Assembly (NCBI GenBank): GCA_031841125.1
Contig: CM063111.1
Location: 38,762,955 to 38,826,954, forward strand
DNA: 64,000 nt
Origin: Acanthococcus lagerstroemiae
Lineage: Eukaryota > Arthropoda > Insecta > Hemiptera > Eriococcidae
Direction of reading: 5' to 3'
Part shown: piece after piece, positions 55,202 to 64,000 of the stretch
How the letters are laid out: every line of letters starts with the position of its first letter
Position numbering within the stretch: the first letter of the stretch is position 1
Notes under the pieces: generated by a model
Told to the model about the DNA's origin: nothing
Database searches by the model: none
Seen by the model: only the letters and a program-made list of their open reading frames with translations
Position numbers and translations under genes: made by a program

Positions 55202-55303
55202 CCCCCATCCTGACGCAGGCTCATTCGGGGCATTTCCGGGATAGGGCGATGTCCCGGGGCTTAATTTGGCATGCGTGCATCGCCATACGTCCCACTATCA
55301 TCG
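55202..55303 (+). mobile_element. 105-bp retroposon-like repeat, copy 3
   Basis: Plus orientation, starting CCCCCATCCTGACGCAGGC and ending CCCACTATCATCG, the same end as copy 4. The flanks ATTACATTTTGTGCTT (55186-55201) and ATTACATTCTTGTCTT (55304-55319) agree apart from one inserted and one missing base. Hairpin 1 is CCGGGA (55236-55241) with TCCCGG (55252-55257). Hairpin 2 is TGGC (55267-55270) with GCCA (55282-55285). There is no poly(A) tail. Confidence 0.78.
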
Positions 55304-55750
55304 ATTACATTCTTGTCTTACTGTTGTCTTGTGTCCAGAAGCGGATTCCTTACACTACACAATTTGAGATTTTTTTTAAACGCAATGACATGAGAATTAT
55401 GATTATATATTGTATATTTTCAACGAAGAATTTAATGCCAATGTTAATTTTTTGATTACAGTTCATTTTTTCCCCTCTCTCTTATCTTAAATGTAAATTT
55501 TAGCATCATTAAGATGATGCTACTGATCGAACAACTATACGCGTTCAGTATAGATATTCATATCAAACTGAATATATCGCGTGAAAAAAGATTAACATTT
55601 CTATAACGATCAAATTTTCGAATTTTTGGAAGTAAAAAAATTCGATTTCCGCAGACTTATTAACTTATCAGTTCTCAAAATAGCCATTCGGGCACTTAGC
55701 CATCGATATTCAATGTGAAATGGATCGCAGCCTACCACTGTGTTTATGAA
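55304..55750. other. No gene recognised
   Basis: AT-rich DNA. No supportable features. Confidence 0.35.
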
Positions 55751-55833
55751 TTGTAACGTGACACAAGAAAAAGGCCTGTGTATCTGAAACTGCTGGATGG
55801 ACACTCGGGCCTTTTTCTTGTGACACGTCACAA
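55751..55833. repeat. 83-bp near-perfect inverted repeat
   Basis: Arms 55751-55776 and 55808-55833 pair at 24 of 26 positions (inner parts ACACAAGAAAAAGGCC and GGCCTTTTTCTTGTGA) around a 31-base loop. It may be a tiny MITE, the product of a hairpin-forming RNA, or chance local inversion. No target duplication was established. Confidence 0.7.
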
Positions 55834-56299
55834 TATAAAGAACGACTAACGCACGATTCGTCTCTTTCAAAGCAAAATCAGTGTTGCCAAGTTTATAAAC
55901 CTTAAAATGTAGTGGAAAGAAAAGTTTTGAACACAACTAGCGAAAAAATACAACGAATTCGTTATTTTTATTCACGGGATGGGGGTGTCTGGCAAGCGCT
56001 AAGAGCACCCTCTGGCACCCCTCTGACTACGGGCCTGGTAAAATTTCGCTTTTTAGTGCTAAAAAAAGTATTTTTACAACCGGATTAATGCCGCCGCTAT
56101 TTTTACGACCAGAACCTCTGATGGCTGCCCATATCAAACTGCCCCTGTCAGACGTGATTCCTAAATTCGCCACTGTACACCGATAGGTCTATGGCCTGAA
56201 CATTTTTGGCATTTTCATGTCTTTGCTTTGGCAAATAGAAAAAAAAAAAAAAAAAAAAAAACTTCAAAAAACGTTACTTTCAAGCGTTATTTTAGCGCC
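55834..56299. other. No gene; isolated hAT-like right ends
   Basis: CTGACTACGGGCCTG ending at 56037 and TAAATTCGCCACTG ending at 56175 read inward as CAGGCCCGTAGTCAG and CAGTGGCGAATTTA, both hAT-like starts. No left partners were found. A 23-base A-run lies at 56239-56261. Confidence 0.4.
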
Positions 56300-57500
56300 C
56301 GTAACGCTCCCCCGACACGAATTCAGTGGTTGACATTTCCATGGAAATTTATTTTTCTTCCAGCCATGGGTATACGTGAGCGAAAACCGTAACTCCAGTC
56401 ATGTGCTCATTGATCTAGATCTTTGCTGCACCCTGCGCGACTGCACTCTCCTGATCTACTCTAATAAAAAAAATTCCCCAGGAAATTTCTACGAGTTAAC
56501 AATGAGGCTGCAGACTGTTTAAGCGTTAGGTACTTTTATCCGTATGATTTCGCTCTTCATGGCCACAATTCACTTCAGTGGTTCAAATCTCCACGGAAAT
56601 TTTTATTTCTTCCAGCCATCCCCCCGACACGAAGCCAGTCCATATGATTTTTTCTTCCAGCCGTGGGGTTAATTGAGCAAAACCGTTACGCCCCCCCACC
56701 CCCAACACGAAGCCAGTCCGTATGATTTAGCTCTTCATGATGACAATTCAGTTCAGTGGTTGATATTTCTATGGAAATTGCTATGAACAACATGGCTGCA
56801 AAGGTGCAGACTGCGGTCGCGCAGCAACAATTTCATTCTTTCTTGTCGAGACTTGTCGAGAGTCAAGATACGAGCTTTTTTACCGACTTTCCTCGAGGAA
56901 CGAGGTTATTTGTTTTCTCTTCTGTTCTCATTTCCAGTTCAGTTCAGTGGTGCGTATTGCGTGAAGCCAATCCGTATGATTTAACTCTTCATAGTCACAA
57001 GTCAGTTTACAATTCAGTTCAGTGGTCCTCATTTCCATGAGAATTTTTATTTCTTCTAGCCATATCTTTAGTATTCAGATTTTTTTTTTATTAGGGTAGG
57101 ATCAGGTCGAACTGAATTATGCGTCCCCACATGTACCAAGACAAGGAGGTGAGGGGTGAGTGAAAAAGAAGCGCGGCCGGCTGTGGAGAACCTGAAATTC
57201 TCATGTTCGTGCTGGGATTCAGCAGTGGTTAACATTTGCTTCACCCTGCGTGACTACAGTCTGCAGCCGTGTTGTTGCTGCGCGACTGCAGTCTGTAGCC
57301 GTGTTAACAGAAGTTTCAATTCCTCCTCCCCCCGACACGAAGCCAATCCGTATCTATGATTTAGCTCTTCATGGTGACAATTTAGTTCAGTGGTTGACAT
57401 TTCCATGGAAATTTAGTTTTCTTCCAGCCATGTGCTCATTGATCTTGCTCTTTGCTGCGCCCTGCGCGACCACAGTCTGCAGCCGTGTTGTAAATGAAAA
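56300..57500 (+). repeat. Complex tandem array
   Basis: A compound unit recurs in full or part five to seven times: CCGACACGAAGCCAGTCCG, TATGATTTAGCTCTTCATG, CAATTCAGTTCAGTGGTTGA, CATTTCCATGGAAATTT, TTCTTCCAGCCATG, CTCATTGATCT, CTGCGCCCTGCGCGACTGCA, GTCTGCAGCCGTGTT. Partial copies start near 56310, 56540, 56640, 56690, 56940, 57195 and 57335. Open frames here repeat each other and are not genes. Confidence 0.75.
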
Positions 57501-57861
57501 TTTGCATAGACACTTTTAGGATCGGCGCAGCCGAGCCTTATACAATGGAAGAAATAGAAGCAGTAATAAAGTTCTACCTAACGCAACAGCGGCGCTTGCG
57601 GTTTAAAATGTAAGTATGTGGACAAACAAACGAGATACACGAGAATGAATCGCGTCTGCTTTTGACAGTGGCGCTTGTGGTTTTAAATGTAAAAGTGAAC
57701 GTAATCGCGTGTAAAAGAAACAGATAGGAAAATGGTTTTACATCGTGGTTACAGTTTCTACAAAAGTGACTCGAGGCATCAACATAAGGAATTGATGAAA
57801 GGAGTTCATTTTATGAGGTTTATAATATTATTGTGTATGATTCGTGTTGAAATTAGGGTCG
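57501..57861. other. No gene; small duplication
   Basis: GGCGCTTGCGGTTTAAAATGTAA (57582-57604) and GGCGCTTGTGGTTTTAAATGTAA (57670-57692) are a direct repeat about 88 bp apart, each followed by related sequence. No coding content. Confidence 0.45.
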
Positions 57862-58357
57862 GCGTGAACCAATCGACATTTGTAAGCAAAATGAGTTAGT
57901 AGTATTGTTGGAAAGAGCGTAAAAAGTTGAATTTTTCAGAATTGGGCCCACAATTCAAAAATGAGTACTCACGTTGATCAAAGCTTATGAGTAAACGCTA
58001 TGTCATATATGGACGCTGTTCAGCAAAAGGGAACCAACTAGCAAAATCCGCTTTTTGAAAACACGTGATTCGAAGTTCAAGAGCCGGGTAGAAATTATAT
58101 GACATAGCGTGTACTGATAGATAAGCTTTTTTCAACGTAAGTACACATTTTTGAATCGAGGGCCCAATTTTGAAAAATTCTACTTTTTATGTTCTTTCCA
58201 ACGATAGTAACAACTCATTTTGTTTACAAATGTTAGTTGGTTCCCTTTTGCTGAACAGCGTCCATATGTAGTTTCTACATGGCTCTTGAACTTATAATCA
58301 CGTGTGTTCTCAAAAAACAGATTTTGCTGGTTGGTTCCCTTACGCTTAACAGCGTCC
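57862..58357. repeat. Nested inverted repeats with GGACGCTGTT ends
   Basis: Block A (57878-58009) is inverted at 58092-58233 at roughly 80-85% identity. Block B (58011-58092) is inverted at 58264-58357. The motif GGACGCTGTTCAGCAAAAGG with GAACCAAC occurs at 58011-58038 (plus), 58236-58263 (minus) and 58330-58357 (minus, CGTAAGG variant). The arrangement suggests two overlapping foldback or MITE copies, one truncated. Non-coding. Confidence 0.75.
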
Positions 58358-58619
58358 AAGTACGATCGTACTTTTTGTTCGAAGTTAGTTAGTGGAATAG
58401 CCGCTCAGACTTCAGGTGAACGGCCGAACCTATTACTAGGTCACAAAGCGACCTGGCTAGTTTTCATTTGGGTGCGAATGCATATAAAATGTTACACTAC
58501 ACAAATTGCTAAGAAGTCGATATTGAAATCGACTCCCGTTCCCGTGGTTGCAGATCTGTCTGCGACATGTTATAAGATTGAATGATTCTCTATTTACTCA
58601 GCAGTTGGGAAAATTTATT
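58358..58619. other. No gene recognised
   Basis: No supportable features. Confidence 0.35.
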
Positions 58620-58745
58620 CTTACTGAAGATTTTCGATAAAATTCTTCGAAAACCATCAGAATTTTCCCCCGAATGTTTCCTATGAAATTCTTTAAAAAT
58701 TATCGGAAAATTTTTTTTAAAGATTTCCGATAAGATTCTTAAAAA
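58620..58745 (-). repeat. Copy of the foldback interior repeat
   Basis: GATTTTCGATAAAATTCTTCG, TCCTATGAAATTCTTTAAAAATTATCGG and GATTTCCGATAAGATTCTT match the interior minisatellite of the element at 0.8-3.6 kb, especially 2650-2830. About two to three units are present. Confidence 0.65.
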
Positions 58746-61700
58746 GGGGCGTTAGATAATCGATATTCGGAGGAATGAAGTTCAGCTTCTGAAATGGTAA
58801 TATTGACGCAATTTTTTTTTTTCGTTACTCTGATTTTGGAACGATTTCGTGCGGGAAGAACCGAAAGATGCTGATTCAAATTTTGCACATTGTGAACAAA
58901 AAAGGAATTCCTTTAGCTCTAATGTTCAAATAACTTAATAAGGTCTGAATTGAGGAAAAGATCTCGTTTGCTTGGTTTTCCGTCTATATGACAAAGAATA
59001 TGAATAAGAGATGAAACTTATTCAGGCTTATTTTTCGACACCAATTTTGCATATCAAAGATAATGTCACGCCCAATTTGATCTAGAGCTGACAGCATGTC
59101 AGAAACTACTATCGATTTTTGATTAGACAGTTACAGCCAAGGCAGGTTCAGGGTTCATGTTAATAAAGACGTGATTTCTTCGCTTTCATTACGCGTAATA
59201 TGTACTTTGGTTAAATTATACAAGCACGCGTCTGCGAAGAAAACATTCCACTGACACTGCGCGTATTTAATATTAGAAAACGAGGATATGCCTTCGCTCG
59301 CAATTTCGGAAGTCTGTTTTTCGCTCTCTCTTTTGTATTACAGTTCCCGCCGACGGAAGCTTATGTGCTCTTTTTGTTCGAGACAAAATTCTGCCGAAAT
59401 TTACTTCATCGTGAGTTTCTCTATCAACGACCGCGCAAATCCGAGAAGCAGTAATGCTCCAATGCTCCCTCTTCTCTGTTATCAATAATCGTTTTTCCCT
59501 TCGAAACGCCATCACAATTTGACGTATTAACATGAACATCAAAGGATAACCGAATGCAAAATTCAATTTCCTTTCGCCGTCTTAAATTGGAATCATATTT
59601 TATTCTCGCTTCGAACGTACGACGAGCTCTAAGTAAGAGACTACCGCGGTAAAATTTTTAGCTTCTCATTCAATGGGCTGGCGTTTACGCATTTATGTGT
59701 TTGAAGTCCATCCGAGAGTCGTATAAGAACGAGAATTAAATTCGTTATCATCGGATCTGGTTTGTACACCCTTGGGAGTAACCTCGCTTGGTCATACTGG
59801 AGCCGAGGAACCTTCGGCCAATATTACGCGATGCATCAAGAGATATAGAAAATAAAATAAAAAATAGAAAGAAAGACAGGAAATAGAGGGAAGAATAGGC
59901 AGTTACTGTCGCTAGTTTCATTCAAACGAAACATAAAAATAGTCGTTACATATCGTTTGCGAAGTACAAGATACATGTAGTGGTGAAGCAACTGCTTCGA
60001 TAATCCATACAGCCACTTTTTTTGCTAGAATCGATTGAGCTAATCGATACGGAACTCGGCTATGCTCGGATCATCAAAACCTTGACAAGCAAGACGAGGA
60101 GATGGGGAGATGGAAACATTACCTCTTGGTACCTATCTGTGGTTTCTCAAAGGTGCCTGGTACAAAAGGTTCATTTGGTTTCAGAGTTACGAGCATCCTC
60201 ATGGATTTCAATGACTTTCTCACCGCTGCGGTTCAAAAATGGAAACTTGATTTCCTCGGCACAATTCTGCGCTCAGATAATGTTCTTTGGTCGCCCAACT
60301 CAGACTGCGTAAATCAAGTTTTAGATACAATGCCAATGGGCAACACCTCGGAGCGCTTGGTTGAAAGGAGCGCCTGAAGTAATAAGTTAATTTTTTGGAG
60401 CAGGACACTTCATTGATTGATCCCAGTCCGGCTTTGTTTGGCTTAAGTTGTTTCTTAGTCATTCTAGTCAAATGTTGGCCACTTTTGGTTGTTTTGGACG
60501 AGGTGATAGATTCTAGTCATATTTAGTTTTGACGGCTCTATGACGTTCCAGCCAGAGACGTTTCTCCAGGGTACTCTACGTGCAGCGAGGTTCCTTGTTT
60601 TGTCTGACAGATATTTTGTACAGCCTCTGTCGTTTCAAAACAACAACCTCGAATCATTACATTAAACTATCGAGCGAGTTCAATTCACAATGTAGCATCG
60701 TTAAGGTGAAAAAGAAAGAAAAGAAATGTATATACGAAGTATGTAATGCATGGGCATTGGGCAAAGAGGAAGCCTATGTTACTCCGTGCAAGCTGAATCA
60801 TCACATTTGCTCCTTATTACTGTTACTTTCGATACCGAGTCCGTGCAATAATACTAAAATTAAACTGTCTTATGAATTATTATAATAATTTCTTATACTA
60901 TTATAAATTCTCAAAATTATAAAATTAAATTTAATAATATTTTTATATTAATAATTTTACAAATATTATTTATGATAGCAAGTGAGGTAAAGTCGACAAA
61001 AAGTATGTTTCATCTGAATGGACTTATCTACCAATTTTATTCGAATAATGCTACAAAAACGCGGAAACATTGGCGGTTGTAAAAGTTCCTTCTGTGAGGG
61101 ATTGTGGATGAACAGGTTTTGGACAGACAGATTTCGGACAAACAGATTTCGAACATTATTTCCCTGAAAAAAATGAGTCATGGACGTAATGTTCCACTGG
61201 ACGAAAAGTCATGAGTCCAAAATGAGTGTTAGACAAAATGTCTATGGACGAAAAGAGGTGGAGCCGTTTTGACGTCTATTTGTTTTTATAGTTATCAAGG
61301 TGGTCTTTAATTTAAAGATTTTTTTTTATTTCTGCCCCCATTGCTGAAAGTTATTCCAAGTAACTCGAAAGAATTTTCTCGAAGAAGTAGAGCTCAAAAG
61401 GGTAATATTAACCAGAGCTTCAGAGGGTCCAAGTTGAGCATTTTCAAGTCAAAATTAACTTTTCGGATGAAAAATGCCGCTGAAACCCAGGAGAGTGGTT
61501 GCCTGAAGGCAGTAAAACATGCAAGTAAAATTTTATCAATTTATATTCGCCAGTAATGTTGCAATAGCAATAATTGAAATTTTGAAAACGGTTCATTTTT
61601 TGGCTATCCAAAATTTTGGAATTTCAGTGTGTCTCCTCTGATTCATATGCAAAGCCGGGCGTTGAACATTGAATAGGAAGAAATATGTAGATTATAAAAT

Positions 61701-62655
61701 AAAAAAAATTTAATTCGGGAACTCATATACTGAAAAGAAACAATTGGAAAAAATACCCGAAAATATGGTCTAAAAATAAAAAAGTTCATTAGAAAATTGA
61801 AAAAATTTATAAATTTAACTATTTTGTCACAACTTTAACGGATTTTTCAGCTCGAGGAGATACATGAATTATGAAGATAAGATTTCAAGTCTGTACCTGC
61901 ACTTACGAGTATATTGCAATAGCATCGGTCTAAGTATTGAAAAGTCTATTATCTTTTATTGTACAAAAATCTGGGGTCCCCTTGTGGCTTCCCTAATCAA
62001 CTTAGGGTGGCAGGCTTAGGGACGTGCCGAAGAGTTTTTCCTGCGGGGGGGGGGGGAGTGCAAAAGTTCCAACTGATTCAACTCAAAATTCCCAAATATC
62101 AAAGTAAAGAAAAAGAAAGCTTTATTCAATCAAAACTCCCAAGTATCAAAGCACAAAAAAAAATTTTTTTGTACTCGTTGGATAATTTGTGAAATTGGTG
62201 GGTAAAAGAAATATCAATTTCCGAAATTTTTGGCGAATCGGGCAGAATTTTGCCGAAATTTCCAAATAAAAAATGACTGGGGGCTGTGACACCCCACACC
62301 ACCCCTCGCATCGGCTGTGGGTAAATTTCAATAAAAGCTTAGTAATTTAGAATGGTTTACTTTGGAGTGGAATCATTTGAAGAAAATATTGAGAAATCTT
62401 GGTTTGAAAATGAAAAATTGGACTAAAATAATTACTAACTAAAAAATCATAAATTTCTCAGTTAGGTTTTGTATTTTTAGATTATATTTTTCAGTTTTTT
62501 TGTTTTTGTTTTTTTTTTATTTATTTATTTTTTCAAATCACTTTACTCTAAAATAGACATGCTATTCTCAATTTTTTTATATCTGGTTGGATTTGTTTAA
62601 AATCTACAATCTTTGCTTTACAAAATATAGTTCAACCCTCATCTCTTAGTTGATT
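58746..62655. other. No gene recognised
   Basis: Open frames at minus 59273-59566 and plus 60022-60377 are the longest but have no recognisable domains. A diverged GGACGAAAA-type minisatellite lies at 61090-61260. A G-run lies at 62045-62055. Confidence 0.35.
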
Positions 62656-62760
62656 CCCCTCTATCCTGACACAGGCCCAATCAGGGTAATTCCGGGATGA
62701 GACTGAGATGTCCCGGGGCGATTTGGCATGCGTACGCCGCTATACGCCCCACTATCATCG
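62656..62760 (+). mobile_element. 105-bp retroposon-like repeat, copy 4
   Basis: Plus orientation from CCCCTCTATCCTGACACAGG to CCACTATCATCG, flanked by a perfect 15-bp direct repeat ATCTCTTAGTTGATT (62641-62655 and 62761-62775). Hairpin 1 (CCGGGA with TCCCGG) is intact. Hairpin 2 is weakened (TGGC with GCTA). Confidence 0.85.
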
Positions 62761-62775
62761 ATCTCTTAGTTGATT

Positions 62776-63639
62776 AGGGAGTAAGGAGTACATGCGGACT
62801 CTAAATTTTTGCACAATTAAAAAACATTAGATATTCCTTGTTTATACTGGAATAAGAGGCATAAAAGTAAAATTTTATGCATAAAAAGAAAATACCTCAT
62901 CAGGCAATAATCAAGATATGTTTTAACAAAATGAGTATCAACTTATTTAAATTCATTATTTATTTACATTTTTTATTCAACTTTTTCGTGAGACTTCATT
63001 TTTCCGTTGACTCTCCTTCAAAGTATAATTTTACGAATTTGAAATATCTTTCTGGAATCTGTATTTTTTATTTTATTGGATTCTATAGAGCCTAACTTCG
63101 TACGCGGATCAAGGAAAATGCATTTAAATTTCAAATTTTCCAAAGCAAAAAAAAACAACACATTCTTCAACGTATTTTCATTGTGGTCATGGTACTGGGC
63201 AATATAAATGGATAAAATTTTACCTAAATCATTTACTGAGCTCAGACAATTACTCCCCAAAGTTTCGTCGAAACGCGCAATTTTTTTTCATGTTTCAGTA
63301 TTTTCTATTTTAAACATCCAATACTCACCAATGAAACTGAACTTCGATTCCTGCGGGCTAATTTTACGTAAGTATTCAATAGATCTAAGACTCTTTTGAG
63401 ATTTTTTTTTCTTCAAATTATTTGAACCAACCTCAGCGAATGGGAATCTAGATCCGAAAAAAAAACACCCTAATAGTTATCTTTGGTTAGGTATATTGGT
63501 CAAATTTGATTATTCAATGCGACCGACGAATTTCGATAAACAAATGCTAACTGCATCGAAATTTGAAACTTGTTGGACACTTCGAAAAATACTCTGTTGA
63601 GACACCAGGTCTTGAATTTGAAGAAACTGTACCAACCAA
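62776..63639. other. No gene recognised
   Basis: AT-rich DNA. No supportable features. Confidence 0.35.
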
Positions 63640-63860
63640 ATAAACCTTTTATGCGAGGAATAACACATTTTTGGTCATTTTTGAACATTATTGGTTCAGG
63701 TTGTTTGAGGCATTTGGTCATTATGGTTAGATACAGTTGTTTGTAGTATTTTTTGATAACGTTACTATTAGTTTATTTTTTTTCAAATTTGGTCATTTTT
63801 GGACAGATTCAGAGGGAGTCATTATTGATCATTTTTGTAATTGGTAGCACATGCGTTATG
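63640..63860 (+). repeat. Loose TTGGTCATTTTTG repeat
   Basis: TTTGGTCATTTTTGAACATT, TTTGGTCATTATGG, TTTGGTCATTTTTGGACA and TTGATCATTTTTG recur irregularly. Short and diverged. Confidence 0.45.
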
Positions 63861-63879
63861 TTTGGTTCTCGCACTCGAG

Positions 63880-64000
63880 TAATCAGTCAAACAACAATAA
63901 ACAGTTGATCAAGTCATCGATTAATAAAAATAATCAAGTAATTAAAAATATTTTATCAATATTAAAATAACCAATTAATTAAAATAATAAATCAGTGAAT
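63880..64000 (-). repeat. AT-rich minisatellite, opposite orientation to 50.6 kb
   Basis: AATCAGTCAAAC, AGTTGATCAAGTCATCGATT, AATAAAAATAATCAAG and ACCAATTAATTAAA are reverse-strand forms of the 22-bp-type repeat. The array runs off the right edge of the window. Confidence 0.5.

Noticed and set aside
56756..57519. Several small proteins with shared words (SSVQW, ANPYDL)
   Set aside because: They translate units of the compound array at 56.3-57.5 kb and start at arbitrary points in it.
60022..60377. Possible exon from overlapping frames of 96 and 91 aa
   Set aside because: No domain recognised, two frames equally open, and no convincing splice sites bounding either.

Overview
The window looks like gene-poor nuclear DNA of an arthropod, most likely an insect. 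A hemipteran is possible, but that is a guess from the transposon mix. The DNA is AT-rich, has short GT-AG introns of 75-77 nt inside a transposase, and is packed with RTE-type LINE remnants, hAT elements of the TTF/DUF4371 (ZMYM1-like) type, one mariner scrap, many short non-autonomous elements with hAT-type ends, and old satellite-like arrays. I found no convincing host protein-coding gene, tRNA or rRNA. Almost every open frame is a transposon remnant or falls in a repeat or in bland AT-rich DNA.

Layout. 0.8-3.6 kb: a 2.85-kb foldback element with arms of about 650 bp. 4.2-4.6 kb: a mariner transposase C-terminus. 7.8-9.6 kb: a repeat array of about 130-bp units in two opposed arms. 12.5-13.9 kb: a 5'-truncated RTE LINE split by a 172-bp hAT-type MITE. 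14.8-17.25 kb: a second, decayed RTE LINE. 18.6 and 20.9 kb: two further hAT-type MITEs with recognisable 8-bp target duplications, the latter inside a minisatellite. 22-27 kb: tandem arrays. 29.46-32.86 kb: a complete hAT element with both ends, a perfect 8-bp target duplication and a lightly decayed three-exon transposase. 33.5 kb: a palindromic 129-bp MITE. 34.6-36.3 kb: an internally deleted hAT. 38.7-42.9 kb: two RTE LINEs in tandem. 45-48.6 kb: degenerate arrays around a GC-rich array. 50.6-53.1 kb: an AT-rich minisatellite. 56.3-58.7 kb: complex tandem and inverted repeats. 58.7-64 kb: mostly featureless.

The most unusual item is a repeat of about 105 bp present four times (23.1, 29.1, 55.2 and 62.7 kb). 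Copies share sequence and approximate end points, lie in both orientations and are flanked by direct repeats of about 11-16 bp. For one copy a related segment at 17.9-18.1 kb appears to be the unoccupied site. It has no poly(A) tail, no terminal inverted repeats and two potential RNA hairpins, and I cannot assign it to a known family.

A second thread is that several apparently separate arrays (the foldback arms, 17.9, 20.5, 23.0, 45.3 and 48.1 kb) carry the same short box, roughly AGGTCGCTGATTYCGA, suggesting one diverged satellite superfamily. The hAT elements supply the mobile background: the full element at 29.5 kb and the 154-bp MITE at 18.6 kb share the terminus CAGTRGCGTAG, so the former is a plausible source of transposase for the latter.
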